This document shows, in pieces, positions 20,028 through 28,139 of a stretch of 64,000 nucleotides of DNA (the first letter of the stretch is position 1; the number at the start of each line of letters is the position of its first letter). Position numbers and translations under genes: made by a program. The notes under the pieces are model-generated. The model searched no databases. It saw only the letters and a list, made by a program, of their open reading frames with translations, and was not told where the DNA came from. Origin of the DNA: Cellulomonas fimi (GTDB lineage: Bacteria > Actinomycetota > Actinomycetes > Actinomycetales > Cellulomonadaceae). The stretch lies in the NCBI RefSeq assembly GCF_012952065.1, contig NZ_JABCJJ010000014.1, positions 1 through 64,000 on the forward strand, written 5' to 3'.

Positions 20028-20153
20028 GGCTGCCGTTTCTCCTCTTGTCGGATCGCGCGCACGACGCGCGACTCGGTTCGGGCGGCGCCGGTGGGCAACC
20101 GCTCAGTTCTTCGGTTTCTCAGTTCGAGGATCCAGTGCGGTGGGTCAGTCCGA

Positions 20154-21227
20154 TCACCCCGCCGCCGGAGGCTTGGGTGCCGCAGGCTTCACGGGCGTCG
20201 GCTTCGCGGCAGGCTTCACGGGCGCCGGCTTCGCGGCAGGCTTCGCAGTGGCGCTCGGCCTGGCCGGGCTCGGCTTGGCAGGGGCGGGCTTGGCGGCCGG
20301 GTTGGCAGCGCCGGGCTTGGCAGCGCCGGGCTTGGCACCGCCCGGCTTGGCAGCACTGGGCTTGGCAGGCTCGGCACCGTCGGTCGGCTCGGCCACCGTC
20401 GGACTCGGAGTCGCCGCCGGGGCCTTGGGAGCCGCCGCCGGTGGGGCCTTCGGGGTCGCTGCCTGCGTCGGAGCCGCCACGGCCTTCGGGGCCGGTGCGG
20501 GCGTCGAAGCCGGTGCAGCCGTCGCAGCCGCTGCAGCAGGTGCGGGCACTGCAGCAGGTGCGGGCGCTCCAGCAGGTGCGGGCACTGCAGGGGCCTCGGT
20601 CGCCGGAGCCTCGCCCGCCGGAGCCTGCGCCGCGGGAGCCGGAGCGGCCGCCGCCTCCCGGCGCGGGGCCGCGTCGGTCGTGCGGGCAGCCCGACGCTGC
20701 TCCTGCTTCTGCTCGGCCTTCTTCTTCGTGGGGCCGAGCACCATGATCATGTTGCGCCCGTCCTGCTTGGGCGAGCTCTCGACGAAGCCGAGCTCGGCGA
20801 CGTCGTCGGCGAGCCGCTGGAGCAGGCGGATGCCCATCTCCGGGCGCGACTGCTCGCGACCACGGAACATGATCATGACCTTGACCTTGTCGCCGGCCTT
20901 GAGGAACCGCTCGACGTGGCCCTTCTTCGTGCCGTAGTCGTGCGGGTCGATCTTCAGCCGGAAGCGGATCTCCTTGAGGATCGTGTTGGTCTGGTTCCGC
21001 CGGGCCTCGCGCGCCTTCATGTCGGCTTCGTACTTGAACTTGCCGAAGTCCATGAGCTTGCAGACGGGCGGGCGGGCGTCGGGTGCCACCTCGACCAGGT
21101 CGAGGTCAGCCTCCTGCGCCAGACGCAGAGCGTCCTCCACGCGCACGATGCCGACCTGCTCCCCGTTCGGGCCGACGAGCCGGACCTCGGGGACGCGGAT
21201 CCGATCGTTGATGCGGGGCTCGCTGAT
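20154..21227 (-). CDS. infC: Translation initiation factor IF-3 with long C-terminal extension; ATC start
   Basis: IF3 keeps ribosomal subunits apart and checks the start codon. The N-domain begins [19 protein letters not shown] and the C-domain includes [19 protein letters not shown] and [16 protein letters not shown]. The conserved core ends near residue 175. It is followed by about 180 residues of Ala/Pro, then Lys-Pro repeats to the end, about twice the normal length of IF3. The start is taken as ATC (21225-21227): it directly precedes the conserved SEPRIN, a GAGGAG site lies 6 nt upstream, and no ATG/GTG exists at that point. A non-AUG start is the known device by which IF3 represses itself in E. 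coli (AUU). Confidence 0.93.
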   Translation of the reverse strand: MSEPRINDRIRVPEVRLVGPNGEQVGIVRVEDALRLAQEADLDLVEVAPDARPPVCKLMDFGKFKYEADMKAREARRNQTNTILKEIRFRLKIDPHDYGTKKGHVERFLKAGDKVKVMIMFRGREQSRPEMGIRLLQRLADDVAELGFVESSPKQDGRNMIMVLGPTKKKAEQKQEQRRAARTTDAAPRREAAAAPAPAAQAPAGEAPATEAPAVPAPAGAPAPAAVPAPAAAAATAAPASTPAPAPKAVAAPTQAATPKAPPAAAPKAPAATPSPTVAEPTDGAEPAKPSAAKPGGAKPGAAKPGAANPAAKPAPAKPSPARPSATAKPAAKPAPVKPAAKPTPVKPAAPKPPAAG

Positions 21228-21234
21228 GTGATGC

Positions 21235-21301
21235 TCCTCGTTCTTGCAGGTGGTCCACCAGGAACGAGGAAGGCCCCCGTCCTGAGCACAGGTGGGGGCC
21301 T
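21235..21301 (-). promoter_or_regulatory. infC leader: two adjacent hairpins, one pairing the ribosome site
   Basis: Hairpin A: 21271-21278 (AGGCCCCC) pairs with 21294-21301, with a nested CCTG/CAGG stem and AGCA loop; it resembles a terminator without a U-tract. Hairpin B: a 9-bp stem between 21235-21243 and 21262-21270 (TCCTCGTTC/GAACGAGGA), with GGTG/CACC nested inside. On the mRNA the 3' arm of B is GAACGAGGA, which contains most of the infC Shine-Dalgarno sequence GAGGAG (21239-21234), 6 nt before the ATC start. Formation of B should hide the ribosome site. A ligand (L20, IF3 itself or the ribosome) is not shown. Confidence 0.65.
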
Positions 21302-21421
21302 GGGAGTCCGAGCACCACGGCGCGACGTGCGGCCATGACGCGAAGGGCCCGCTGCGGCGACCGCAACGCGCTCTCTCGGACCGGACCCGGCACCTGTCGT
21401 CCGTGCGGACGGTCGGCACTC

Positions 21422-21517
21422 GGGTGGGATCAGCTCCACTTGTGCACCGATGTCCCACCCCGCACGCCACGGGATGTGGGCGCAGGTGCCGGGCACCGGT
21501 CGGTCTCGACAAGGGTA
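21422..21517 (-). promoter_or_regulatory. Candidate infC promoter and upstream leader hairpin
   Basis: On the minus strand TGCTACCCT (TACCCT at 21512-21517, with TG one base upstream) is an extended -10 box; no convincing -35 is seen. It would start an infC leader of about 280 nt. Within this leader GGGTGGGA (21422-21429) can pair with TCCCACCC (21453-21460) as a further hairpin. The rest of 21302-21633 holds no convincing gene. Confidence 0.4.
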
Positions 21518-21598
21518 GCACCCGCTCGCCCGAGCCTGCCCGACCCGTGCCGGGCCCGGCCCGACCTGGCCCCGAGGCGCCCGGCGCCATCCTCACAC

Positions 21599-21629
21599 TT
21601 GAACGATTCCAGATTACCTGGTTACCTGG
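21599..21629 (+). promoter_or_regulatory. Promoter and TTACCTGG direct repeat before the Fur-family gene
   Basis: TTGAAC (21599-21604), 17 bp, then TTACCT (21622-21627), which ends 6 nt before the GTG start. The 8-mer TTACCTGG occurs twice in direct tandem (21614-21621 and 21622-21629), the second copy holding the -10. A site of this kind at the promoter of a self-regulated Fur gene is a good operator candidate. Confidence 0.55.
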
Positions 21630-21633
21630 ACGA

Positions 21634-22047
21634 GTGACCAACTCCGAGCTGCTGCGCGCGAACGGGCTGCGCGTGACCGCCCCCCGCGTCGCGGTGCTCG
21701 AGTCGCTCGCGCGAGCGCCCCACGCGGACGCCGACGACGTGCTGACCGACGTGCGCCGCTCGCTGCCCACGGTGTCGGTCCAGGCGGTCTACGACGTGCT
21801 GCGTGCGCTCACCGTCGCAGGACTCGTCCGTCGCATCGAGCCGGCGGGCCACCCCGCGCGCTACGAGCGGCGCGTCGGGGACAACCACCACCACGTCGTC
21901 TGCCGCGTGTGCGGAGCCCTCGACGACGTCGACTGCTCGGTGGGCCACGCGCCCTGCCTGACGCCGAGCTCGACGAGCGGTTTCGCGGTCGAGACGGCCG
22001 AGGTCACCTACTGGGGCCTGTGCCCCACCTGCCGCCCGCCCGCCTGA
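21634..22047 (+). CDS. Fur-family transcriptional regulator (CatR/PerR-like)
   Basis: 137-residue metal-dependent repressor. Winged-helix N-domain ([43 protein letters not shown]) and a C-domain with the metal-binding run [11 protein letters not shown]. Structural zinc cysteines occur in two CxxC pairs (CRVC near residue 88, CPTC near the C-terminus). It sits 94 bp before a catalase gene in the same direction, the Fur-catalase pairing seen in many actinobacteria, so peroxide-sensing repression of katA and itself is likely. The GTG start lies 6 nt after the -10 box, suggesting a leaderless mRNA. Confidence 0.88.
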   Translation: MTNSELLRANGLRVTAPRVAVLESLARAPHADADDVLTDVRRSLPTVSVQAVYDVLRALTVAGLVRRIEPAGHPARYERRVGDNHHHVVCRVCGALDDVDCSVGHAPCLTPSSTSGFAVETAEVTYWGLCPTCRPPA

Positions 22048-22141
22048 CCCTCCCTTTGCCGCACGACGCCGCCACGGCGGTCGTGCGCTCCCCCGCTCGC
22101 CCGCGCCACCGCCCGGGCACCACCGAACCGAGAGGAACACC

Positions 22142-23647
22142 GTGCAGAACAGCCCGTTCACCACGACCGACGCCGGGGCCCCCGTCGCCTCCGACGCGCA
22201 CTCGCAGTCCGTCGGCGCCGACGGCCCGATCGTCCTGCACGACCACTACCTGGTCGAGAAGCTCGCGCAGTTCAACCGCGAGCGGGTGCCGGAGCGCGTG
22301 GTGCATGCCAAGGGCGGCGGCGCGTTCGGCACCTTCACCACGACCGAGGACGTCAGCAGGTACACGCGTGCGGCGATCTTCCAACCGGGTGTCGCGACCG
22401 AGATGCTGGCGCGGTTCTCGACCGTGGCCGGCGAGCTGGGCTCGCCCGACACGTGGCGTGACCCCCGTGGGTTCTCGCTGAAGTTCTACACGACCGAGGG
22501 CAACTACGACCTCGTCGGGAACAACACGCCGGTCTTCTTCATCCGGGACGGCATCAAGTTCCCCGACTTCATCCGCTCGCAGAAGCGCCTGCCCGGCTCG
22601 CACCTGCGTGACAACGACATGCAGTGGGACTTCTGGACGCTCTCGCCGGAGTCCGCGCACCAGGTCACGTGGCTCATGGGGGACCGCGGCATCCCGGCGT
22701 CGTGGCGCCACATGGACGGCTTCGGCTCGCACACGTACCAGTGGATCAACGCCGCGGGTGAGCGCTTCTGGGTCAAGTACCACTTCAGGACCGACCAGGG
22801 CATCAAGAACCTCAGCAACGACGAGGCGTCGCAGCTCGCCGGGTCGGATTCCGACGTGCACATCCGGGACCTCTACGAGGCGATCGCGGGCGGCGACTTC
22901 CCGAGCTGGACGCTGTCCGTCCAGGTCATGCCGTACGCCGACGCCGAGGAGTACCGCTTCAACCCGTTCGACCTGACGAAGGTCTGGCCGCACGCCGACT
23001 ACCCGCTCCTCAAGGTCGGCACCATGCAGCTCAACCGGAACCCCGAGAACTACTTCGCGCAGATCGAGCAGGCGACGTTCGCCCCCTCGAACTTCGTGCC
23101 GGGCATCGCGACGAGCCCGGACAAGATGCTGCTCGCGCGGATCTTCTCCTACGCGGACGCCCAGCGGTACCGGGTCGGCACGAACCACGCGCAGCTGCCG
23201 GTCAACGCGCCGCACGCGGCGCCGGTCCACTCGTACTCCAAGGACGGCGCCGCGCGGTACACGTTCGACGCCCCGGACGTCCCCGTCTACGCGCCGAGCT
23301 CGCGCGGTGGCGCGCACGCCGAGCCGGCTCGCGCCGCGGACTCGCCCGGCTGGGAGTCCGACGGCGCCCTGGTGCGCTCGGCCGCGACGCTCCACCCCGA
23401 GGACGACGACTTCGGCCAGGCCGGGACGCTCTACCGCGAGGTGTTCGACGACGCCGCGCGCGCGCGCTTCCTCGAGACGATCACGGGGCACGTCGGTGGC
23501 GTGAGGGCCGAGGACATCCGCGAGCGCGCGATCCAGTACTGGACGCACGTCGACGCCGGGCTCGGCGCCGCGCTGCGCGCCAACCTCGCCGGGACCGCGC
23601 CGATCGAGACCGGCACCCCCGCGACGGCGAGCCTGCCCGTCGCCTGA
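22142..23647 (+). CDS. katA: Catalase (haem, monofunctional)
   Basis: Breaks down hydrogen peroxide. Small-subunit (clade 3-like) catalase of 501 residues. Catalytic His55 is in [13 protein letters not shown], the catalytic Asn in [11 protein letters not shown] (residues 127-128), and the proximal haem ligand Tyr337 in [14 protein letters not shown]. The GTG start is preceded by GAGAGGAA. The upstream Fur-family gene is the probable regulator. Confidence 0.95.
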   Translation: MQNSPFTTTDAGAPVASDAHSQSVGADGPIVLHDHYLVEKLAQFNRERVPERVVHAKGGGAFGTFTTTEDVSRYTRAAIFQPGVATEMLARFSTVAGELGSPDTWRDPRGFSLKFYTTEGNYDLVGNNTPVFFIRDGIKFPDFIRSQKRLPGSHLRDNDMQWDFWTLSPESAHQVTWLMGDRGIPASWRHMDGFGSHTYQWINAAGERFWVKYHFRTDQGIKNLSNDEASQLAGSDSDVHIRDLYEAIAGGDFPSWTLSVQVMPYADAEEYRFNPFDLTKVWPHADYPLLKVGTMQLNRNPENYFAQIEQATFAPSNFVPGIATSPDKMLLARIFSYADAQRYRVGTNHAQLPVNAPHAAPVHSYSKDGAARYTFDAPDVPVYAPSSRGGAHAEPARAADSPGWESDGALVRSAATLHPEDDDFGQAGTLYREVFDDAARARFLETITGHVGGVRAEDIRERAIQYWTHVDAGLGAALRANLAGTAPIETGTPATASLPVA

Positions 23648-23729
23648 TCGACCGCGAGCCGCACGAGGGTCCGTTCCGCATCGCGGGGCGGGCCCTCGTC
23701 CGTCTCCACGGGCGGTACGTCGGGGTGGC

Positions 23730-23795
23730 GTCGCCGTGGAGTCGCACTGGTGTCGCAGTAGTGTCGCAGTGACGTCGCGGTCGCGTCGCGGTGAG
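23730..23795 (+). repeat. Six GTCGC elements at exact 11-bp spacing
   Basis: GTCGC begins at 23730, 23741, 23752, 23763, 23774 and 23785, every 11 bp without a break. The fuller unit is close to GTCGCRGTSRY, and copies 3 and 4 are nearly identical. The block ends 11 bp before the DUF1844 ATG and overlaps its ribosome-site region. It does not lie in a coding frame. Helical-phase spacing suggests protein binding, but slippage duplication is also possible. Confidence 0.75.
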
Positions 23796-23806
23796 AGGAT
23801 CGGGCC

Positions 23807-24196
23807 ATGTCCGACACCTCCCCGCCCCCGGCCGCGCCCGACGCCAGCACCGACCCCGCCCCGAGCGCGACGCGCGACATCGCCGACGTCGCCGCCGTCG
23901 AGGTCATCACCACCGCGGCCGTCCATCTGATGAGCGCCGCCGCGGTGAAGTGCGGCCTGAGCGAGGACACCGCCGACGGCTCGGGTGCCGACTACCTCGA
24001 CCTCGACGAGGCGCGCAAGCTCATCACCGCGCTCGCGGCGCTGGTCACGGCGTCGGCCCCCGACATCGGGAACCAGCACGCGCGCTCGCTGCGGGACGGG
24101 CTGCGCTCCCTGCAGCTCGCCTTCCGTGAGGCGTCGCCCTTCCCCGACGCGCCGGGCGAGGGCCCGGGCGAGAAGTTCACCGGGTACGTGAGCTAG
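23807..24196 (+). CDS. DUF1844 domain-containing protein
   Basis: 129 residues. The conserved DUF1844-type core runs from about residue 28 (DVAAVEVITTAAVHLMSAAAVKCGL) through LDLDEARKLITALAALVTAS. The first 22 residues are Pro/Ala-rich and probably disordered. Function is unknown. The family often lies near infC in actinobacteria, as here (about 2.6 kb away). ATG preceded by GAGAGG. Confidence 0.8.
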   Translation: MSDTSPPPAAPDASTDPAPSATRDIADVAAVEVITTAAVHLMSAAAVKCGLSEDTADGSGADYLDLDEARKLITALAALVTASAPDIGNQHARSLRDGLRSLQLAFREASPFPDAPGEGPGEKFTGYVS

Positions 24197-24236
24197 CCGC
24201 CCGCGGACCAGCCACCGTGGTGCTCGGGCGCGAAGG

Positions 24237-24413
24237 TCACGAGCGCGGCGGGTCGAACCACATGAGCAGCAGACCCGCGCCCACGCCGCCCACGCAGACG
24301 GAGACGAGATCCGTCGTCGTCGACCACTGCGTCGCCACCGACGCGCGGCGCAGGCCGAGCCGGTCGATCCGCCGCCCGCGCCAGGGTCCGCCGATCGCCG
24401 TCACGAGGGACAT
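24237..24413 (-). CDS. Possible small single-span membrane protein
   Basis: 58 residues starting MSLVTAIGGPWRG, basic N-terminal half (GRRIDRLGLRR) and one hydrophobic segment (LVSVCVGGVGAGLLLMWF) near the C-terminus. It fills the gap between two plus-strand genes and no competing gene covers it. There is no ribosome site; a weak GACCCT lies 6 nt before the ATG. No family recognised; it may be a chance frame. Confidence 0.4.
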   Translation of the reverse strand: MSLVTAIGGPWRGRRIDRLGLRRASVATQWSTTTDLVSVCVGGVGAGLLLMWFDPPRS

Positions 24414-24487
24414 GCGGACAGGGTCGCAGGACGCCACCCGGGCCGCGTCGTGATCTTCCCGCCCCGCCGCCGACCTATCCTGTGCGG

Positions 24488-25162
24488 GTGACGACCGAGC
24501 CGACCGGGCACGTCGGGCCCGGACCGACGCCCCGCACGTGGGTACCCGCACCGGCGGGGGAACCGCAGCCCGCCCTGGCGAGCACGGACCAGCCGGGCGT
24601 GCCGACTGCCCGGCGCTCGCCGGACCAGCCCGCCGCGACGCCCGTCGTGGAGCCCGGCCGGCGCCGGCGGTGGCCCGTCGTCGTGCTGGCGGTGCTCCTC
24701 GTGCTCGCGCTCGCGCTCGCGGGCTACCTCTGGACCACGACCCGCGCGTACCAGGAGCGGGCCGCGGGGATCGAGGAGCAGGCGCGTGAGATCGGGACGC
24801 AGCTGACGACCACGCGCGCCGAGCTGGCCGGTGCGACGGCCGAGCTCGAGGCCGTCCGGAGCCAGCTCGACACGGCGCAGGCGCGGATCACCGCGCTCGC
24901 CGACGAGAAGGCCCAGGTCGGTGACGACCGCGAGGCGCAGCGTCAGCTCGTCGACTACCAGCAGCGAGTCAGTGAGGCCGCCGGCGTCGTCGCCTCGGCC
25001 CTGACCCGCTGCGTCGAGGGGCAGGACCAGCTCATCGCCTACCTCGGGAACGCCGCGGCGTACGACCCCGCCGAGCTCGCCCGGTTCGGCACGCAGGTCG
25101 AGTCGCTGTGCCGGTCGGCCACCGAGGCGAACCAGTCGCTCCAGGAGGAGCTGTCGCGATGA
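24488..25162 (+). CDS. Single-span membrane protein with periplasm-side coiled coil
   Basis: 224 residues. A Pro-rich cytoplasmic N-terminus (about 1-55), a transmembrane helix (VVVLAVLLVLALALAGYLW), then a heptad-rich extracytoplasmic coiled coil (IEEQAREIGTQL... AELEAVRSQLDTAQARITAL) to about residue 150. A C-terminal region with two Cys that could form a disulphide follows. No family recognised. TATCCT (24476-24481) ends 6 nt before GTG 24488, so a leaderless start is preferred over GTG 24482. Its stop overlaps the protease start (ATGA), so they are made together. Confidence 0.8.
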   Translation: MTTEPTGHVGPGPTPRTWVPAPAGEPQPALASTDQPGVPTARRSPDQPAATPVVEPGRRRRWPVVVLAVLLVLALALAGYLWTTTRAYQERAAGIEEQAREIGTQLTTTRAELAGATAELEAVRSQLDTAQARITALADEKAQVGDDREAQRQLVDYQQRVSEAAGVVASALTRCVEGQDQLIAYLGNAAAYDPAELARFGTQVESLCRSATEANQSLQEELSR

Positions 25163-25908
25163 GTCGCACGTCGGGGCCGCGTCGGGCACGGACCGCTGCC
25201 GTGGTGCTGACGGCCGTGCTCGGGGTGTCCGGCTGCGGCGCGCTGCCCGAGCTGCCGGGCCCGGCGCCGACCGACCTCGTGCCGTCCGAAGTCCCGCGGG
25301 CGGTCCCGACCGCGACCGGCAACCTCTCCCCCGACGGCTTCGATGCCGCGCAGCGCATGGCGGTCCGGATCCGGAACGTGGGGTGCAGGTCGCTCTCGAC
25401 GGGCTCCGGGTTCGCGATCGACGCCACCACCCTGATCACCAACCGGCACGTCGTGGCCGACTCGGCGGACCTCCAGCTGAGCACCTACGACGGGCGGGAC
25501 ATCGGCGCGACGGCGGCGAGCACCGCGGCTCTCGCCGACCTCGCCATCGTGCGGACGGTCGACGAGCTGCCCGCGTTCCCCGAGCTCGCCGAGGCGGACC
25601 CGGCGTCGGGCGACACCGTGACCATCGTGGGTTACCCGCTGGGCGGGCGGCTCACCGTGACCTCCGGCCGGGTCATGGGGGTCACCACGGACCCCCTCAA
25701 CGAGAACCTCGGCGAGGTGCTGGTCACGGACGCCCCGGTCGAGCCCGGGAGCTCGGGGTCCGCCGTCCTCGACGCGGACGGACGGGTGATCGGCGTCGTC
25801 TACGCCAAGAACGCCGCGGGCATGAGCTTCATCGTGCCGGTGAGTACGCTGCGGCAGATGCTCGCGGACGAGGGGGCGTTCGTCCCGTCGCCCACGTGCA
25901 CCGACTGA
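25159..25908 (+). CDS. Trypsin-like serine protease, predicted lipoprotein
   Basis: 249 residues. A signal peptide ends in a lipobox (GVSGC), so the mature protein should be lipid-anchored outside the membrane. The chymotrypsin-fold triad is His97 (TNRHVVAD), Asp127 (LADLAIV) and Ser199 (EPGSSGSAV). The short length and absence of a PDZ domain set it apart from HtrA/DegP. It is encoded between a coiled-coil membrane protein and a GerW-like protein; the partner coiled coil could act as adaptor or substrate, which is only an inference. Confidence 0.87.
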   Translation: MSRTSGPRRARTAAVVLTAVLGVSGCGALPELPGPAPTDLVPSEVPRAVPTATGNLSPDGFDAAQRMAVRIRNVGCRSLSTGSGFAIDATTLITNRHVVADSADLQLSTYDGRDIGATAASTAALADLAIVRTVDELPAFPELAEADPASGDTVTIVGYPLGGRLTVTSGRVMGVTTDPLNENLGEVLVTDAPVEPGSSGSAVLDADGRVIGVVYAKNAAGMSFIVPVSTLRQMLADEGAFVPSPTCTD

Positions 25909-25944
25909 CCCGTCCCGTCGGCCCCTCCCAGCCGGAGGTCATTC

Positions 25945-26400
25945 GTGACCGAGCGCTCGTCGCCCCGCAGCAACCTCCCTCCGTTCGACGCCGCCGACCT
26001 GACGCGGGCGACGAGGGACGCCCTCGACGTCCGCCGGGTGTTCGGTGACGCCTACGAGCGCGGCGCGACCTGGGTGATCCCCGTGGCCAAGGTCATGGGC
26101 GGCACCGGCGCCGGGGTGGCGGGTGGCGCGATGGGCGGCGAGGGGCCCCGGACCGGCGCCGGGGACGACCGCGCCGGGCGGACCGGCGCGCGGACCGGAC
26201 CGCAGGGACAGGGAGAGGGCACCGGGGGGGGCGGCGGGTTCGGGGTGCGCGTGAAGCCGCTCGGCGTCTACGTCGTGGACGACGCCGGCGTGCACTGGCG
26301 GCCCGCGCTCGACCTCAACCGCGTCATCCTCGGTGGGCAGGCGGTCGGCGCGGTTCTCGCGGTCTGCCTGGCGTGGGCGCTGCGGCGTCGTCGGCGCTGA
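25945..26400 (+). CDS. GerW/YtfJ-family protein with C-terminal membrane anchor
   Basis: 151 residues. The N-terminal half (VRRVFGDAYERGATWVIPVAKVMGGTGAG) and the VRVKPLGVYVVDDAGVHWRPALDLNRV block fit the GerW (sporulation protein YtfJ) family. A Gly-rich insert of about 45 residues lies between them. A hydrophobic helix (GAVLAVCLAWAL) plus Arg cluster at the end predicts a membrane anchor. GTG start with a GGAGG site. The family is named for Bacillus spores, yet many non-sporulating actinobacteria carry it; its role there is unknown. Confidence 0.82.
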   Translation: MTERSSPRSNLPPFDAADLTRATRDALDVRRVFGDAYERGATWVIPVAKVMGGTGAGVAGGAMGGEGPRTGAGDDRAGRTGARTGPQGQGEGTGGGGGFGVRVKPLGVYVVDDAGVHWRPALDLNRVILGGQAVGAVLAVCLAWALRRRRR

Positions 26401-26477
26401 CCCCGGGCAAGCCCGAGCGCGCGTCGCGCCACGCTCGTCATGGTCATACCACCACAACCCTCAGGAGCGCGCGCGGC

Positions 26478-26513
26478 CGACGACGGCGTCCCACGGGCGG
26501 GGCGCCGTCGTCG
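26478..26513 (-). terminator. Terminator between the convergent gerW-like and sseB genes
   Basis: An 11-bp stem (CGACGACGGCG at 26478-26488 with its complement at 26503-26513) and 14-nt loop lies 5 nt after the sseB stop. Being symmetrical, it can also serve the plus-strand gene ending at 26400. Confidence 0.75.
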
Positions 26514-26518
26514 CCGGC

Positions 26519-27271
26519 TCAGACGGCGGCGCGCAGCCGCAGCTCGAGCGAGTCGACCCGTGCGGCGACCGTCCCGTCCGCGGCGAGCGCCGCGTTCACC
26601 CGGGCCAGCACGGCGTCGAGCGCGCGCCGGTCCAGGCCGGGCACCAGGGCGAGCACCACGGCGACCTCGGCACGGCGCCCCGGCTCGACGTCGGTCCGGA
26701 CGACCTCGGTCACGTCGGCGAGCGCCCCTGCGACCGCACGCCGCACGTCGACGCCCACCGCGCCGTCGGCCACCGCGGGTCGCCACGGCTCCGCACGCGC
26801 GAGCGCCCACACCGCCGTGCGCGGCACGAGCACGCTCGCCGGCCCCCCGGGGTCGACGACCATCACCTCCCAGCCCTCGGCCACGGCCGAGAGCGCCGCG
26901 CGCGGCACCGTCGTCGGGACCGGACGCGCCTGCGCCCGCCAGGCCGACATCGCGTCCACCGAGGAGAACACCGGCAACGCGGTGCGGCCGTCGGGTGCCT
27001 GGAGCGCCACGATCCCCGCGGACGCCTCCTTGTCGACCGTGAGCCCGTGGCCCTCGTGGCCCTCGTGGCCCTCGTGGACGACAACGTCGGCCACGTCCAG
27101 CTCCGCCAGCACCGGGACCAGCACCCGGGAGGTGCGCGCGAGGGCGCCGACGACGTCGGCGAGCGACCCGGTTCCGCGGGAGACCGACTCCAGGGCCGCG
27201 GCGAGCGCCGGGTCGGCGCTCCCGTCGTCCCCCGCGAAGGGGGACGACGGTGGCAGCGCGCGTCCGGTCAC
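26519..27271 (-). CDS. SseB-family protein
   Basis: 250 residues. The first half matches the SseB N-terminal domain pattern (SRVLVPVLAEL..., EASAGIVALQAPDGRTALPVFSSVDAMSAW). The second half is an Ala/Arg/Val-rich domain. The function of the family in actinobacteria is unknown; the gene is a regular companion of the his cluster. A His-rich insert EGHEGHEGH interrupts the first domain. GTG 27271 is 10 nt after the priA stop; no clear ribosome site, so coupling is likely. Confidence 0.8.
   Translation of the reverse strand: MTGRALPPSSPFAGDDGSADPALAAALESVSRGTGSLADVVGALARTSRVLVPVLAELDVADVVVHEGHEGHEGHGLTVDKEASAGIVALQAPDGRTALPVFSSVDAMSAWRAQARPVPTTVPRAALSAVAEGWEVMVVDPGGPASVLVPRTAVWALARAEPWRPAVADGAVGVDVRRAVAGALADVTEVVRTDVEPGRRAEVAVVLALVPGLDRRALDAVLARVNAALAADGTVAARVDSLELRLRAAV
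27051..27077 (-). repeat. Three perfect 9-bp repeats inside sseB
   Basis: CCCTCGTGG is repeated at 27051, 27060 and 27069. On the coding strand this gives the tripeptide Glu-Gly-His three times. Repeat number can change in whole codons without breaking the frame. Confidence 0.85.
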
Positions 27272-27281
27272 GGCCGTACCG

Positions 27282-28079
27282 TCACGGGCGCCCCGCGACG
27301 TCCAGCGCCTGCGGCAGCGTGAACGCCCCCGCGTAGAGCGCCTTGCCGACGATGGCGCCCTCGAGCCCGAGCGGGACGAGGCCGCGCAGCGCGACGAGGT
27401 CGTCGAGGGTCGCGACGCCACCCGAGGCGACGACCGGTGCCTCGGTGCGCGCGCAGACCTCGCGCAGCAGCTCGAGGTTGGGACCGCGCAGCGTGCCGTC
27501 CTTCGTCACGTCGGTCACGACGTACCGGGCGCAGCCCGCGTCGTCGAGGCGGGACAGGACCTCCCAGAGGTCCCCGCCCTCCTGGGTCCAGCCGCGGGCC
27601 GCGAGCGTCGTGCCGCGCACGTCGAGCCCGACGGCGATCGCGTCGCCGTACCGCTCGATCGCGCGGGCCGTCCACTCCGGGTCCTCGAGCGCCGCGGTCC
27701 CGAGGTTGACACGCACCGCGCCGGTGCCGAGCGCCCGCTCGAGCGACGCGTCGTCACGGATGCCGCCCGACATCTCGACCTTGACGCCGCGCTCACCGAG
27801 CTCGCGCGCGACCTCGGCGAGCACCGGCGCGTTGGACCCGCGGCCGAAGGCGGCGTCGAGGTCGACCAGGTGCACCCACTCCGCTCCCCCGGCCTGCCAG
27901 TCCAGCGCGGCGGCGAGCGGCGCGCCGTAGGAGGTCTCGGAGCCGGCCTCGCCCTGGACGAGGCGGACCGCCTGACCGTCCGCGACGTCGACCGCGGGCA
28001 GCAGCTCGAGGCGACGGCCGGGGACCGGCTCCGCCGTGCCTCCCCGCTCGTCGGGCGCAGGCTGGGGTGACTCGGTCAT
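27282..28079 (-). CDS. priA: Bifunctional HisA/TrpF isomerase (PriA)
   Basis: TIM-barrel isomerase of histidine synthesis (ProFAR isomerase). In most actinobacteria the same enzyme also performs the TrpF step. Visible features: [21 protein letters not shown] (first catalytic Asp and phosphate loop), [11 protein letters not shown], and [19 protein letters not shown] with the second catalytic Asp. 265 residues, with an extra ~22-residue N-terminal segment. ATG with a GAGAGGA site. Dual function is inferred from taxonomy, not shown by the sequence alone. Confidence 0.92.
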   Translation of the reverse strand: MTESPQPAPDERGGTAEPVPGRRLELLPAVDVADGQAVRLVQGEAGSETSYGAPLAAALDWQAGGAEWVHLVDLDAAFGRGSNAPVLAEVARELGERGVKVEMSGGIRDDASLERALGTGAVRVNLGTAALEDPEWTARAIERYGDAIAVGLDVRGTTLAARGWTQEGGDLWEVLSRLDDAGCARYVVTDVTKDGTLRGPNLELLREVCARTEAPVVASGGVATLDDLVALRGLVPLGLEGAIVGKALYAGAFTLPQALDVAGRP

Positions 28080-28139
28080 GGTGTCCTCTCGGTCGGCGCA
28101 CGCGCGGCGCCGGGTCGGTGGGTGCGGTGCTCCCCGGTG

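Noticed and set aside
21106-21393. Short minus-strand frame in the infC leader (an upstream ORF overlapping infC)
   Set aside because: No ribosome site, runs into infC out of frame and has no family likeness; leader is better explained by RNA structure.
23730-23795. Phased repeats considered as CRISPR
   Set aside because: 11-bp period leaves no spacer; not array-like.
22004-24079. 691-codon minus-strand frame opposite katA
   Set aside because: Composition typical of antisense of a GC3-rich gene; katA has intact catalytic residues and ribosome site.
24217-24453. Plus-strand 78-codon frame between DUF1844 and the coiled-coil gene
   Set aside because: Arg/Thr/Pro-rich, no hydrophobic core or ribosome site; the opposite small membrane frame is slightly more plausible.
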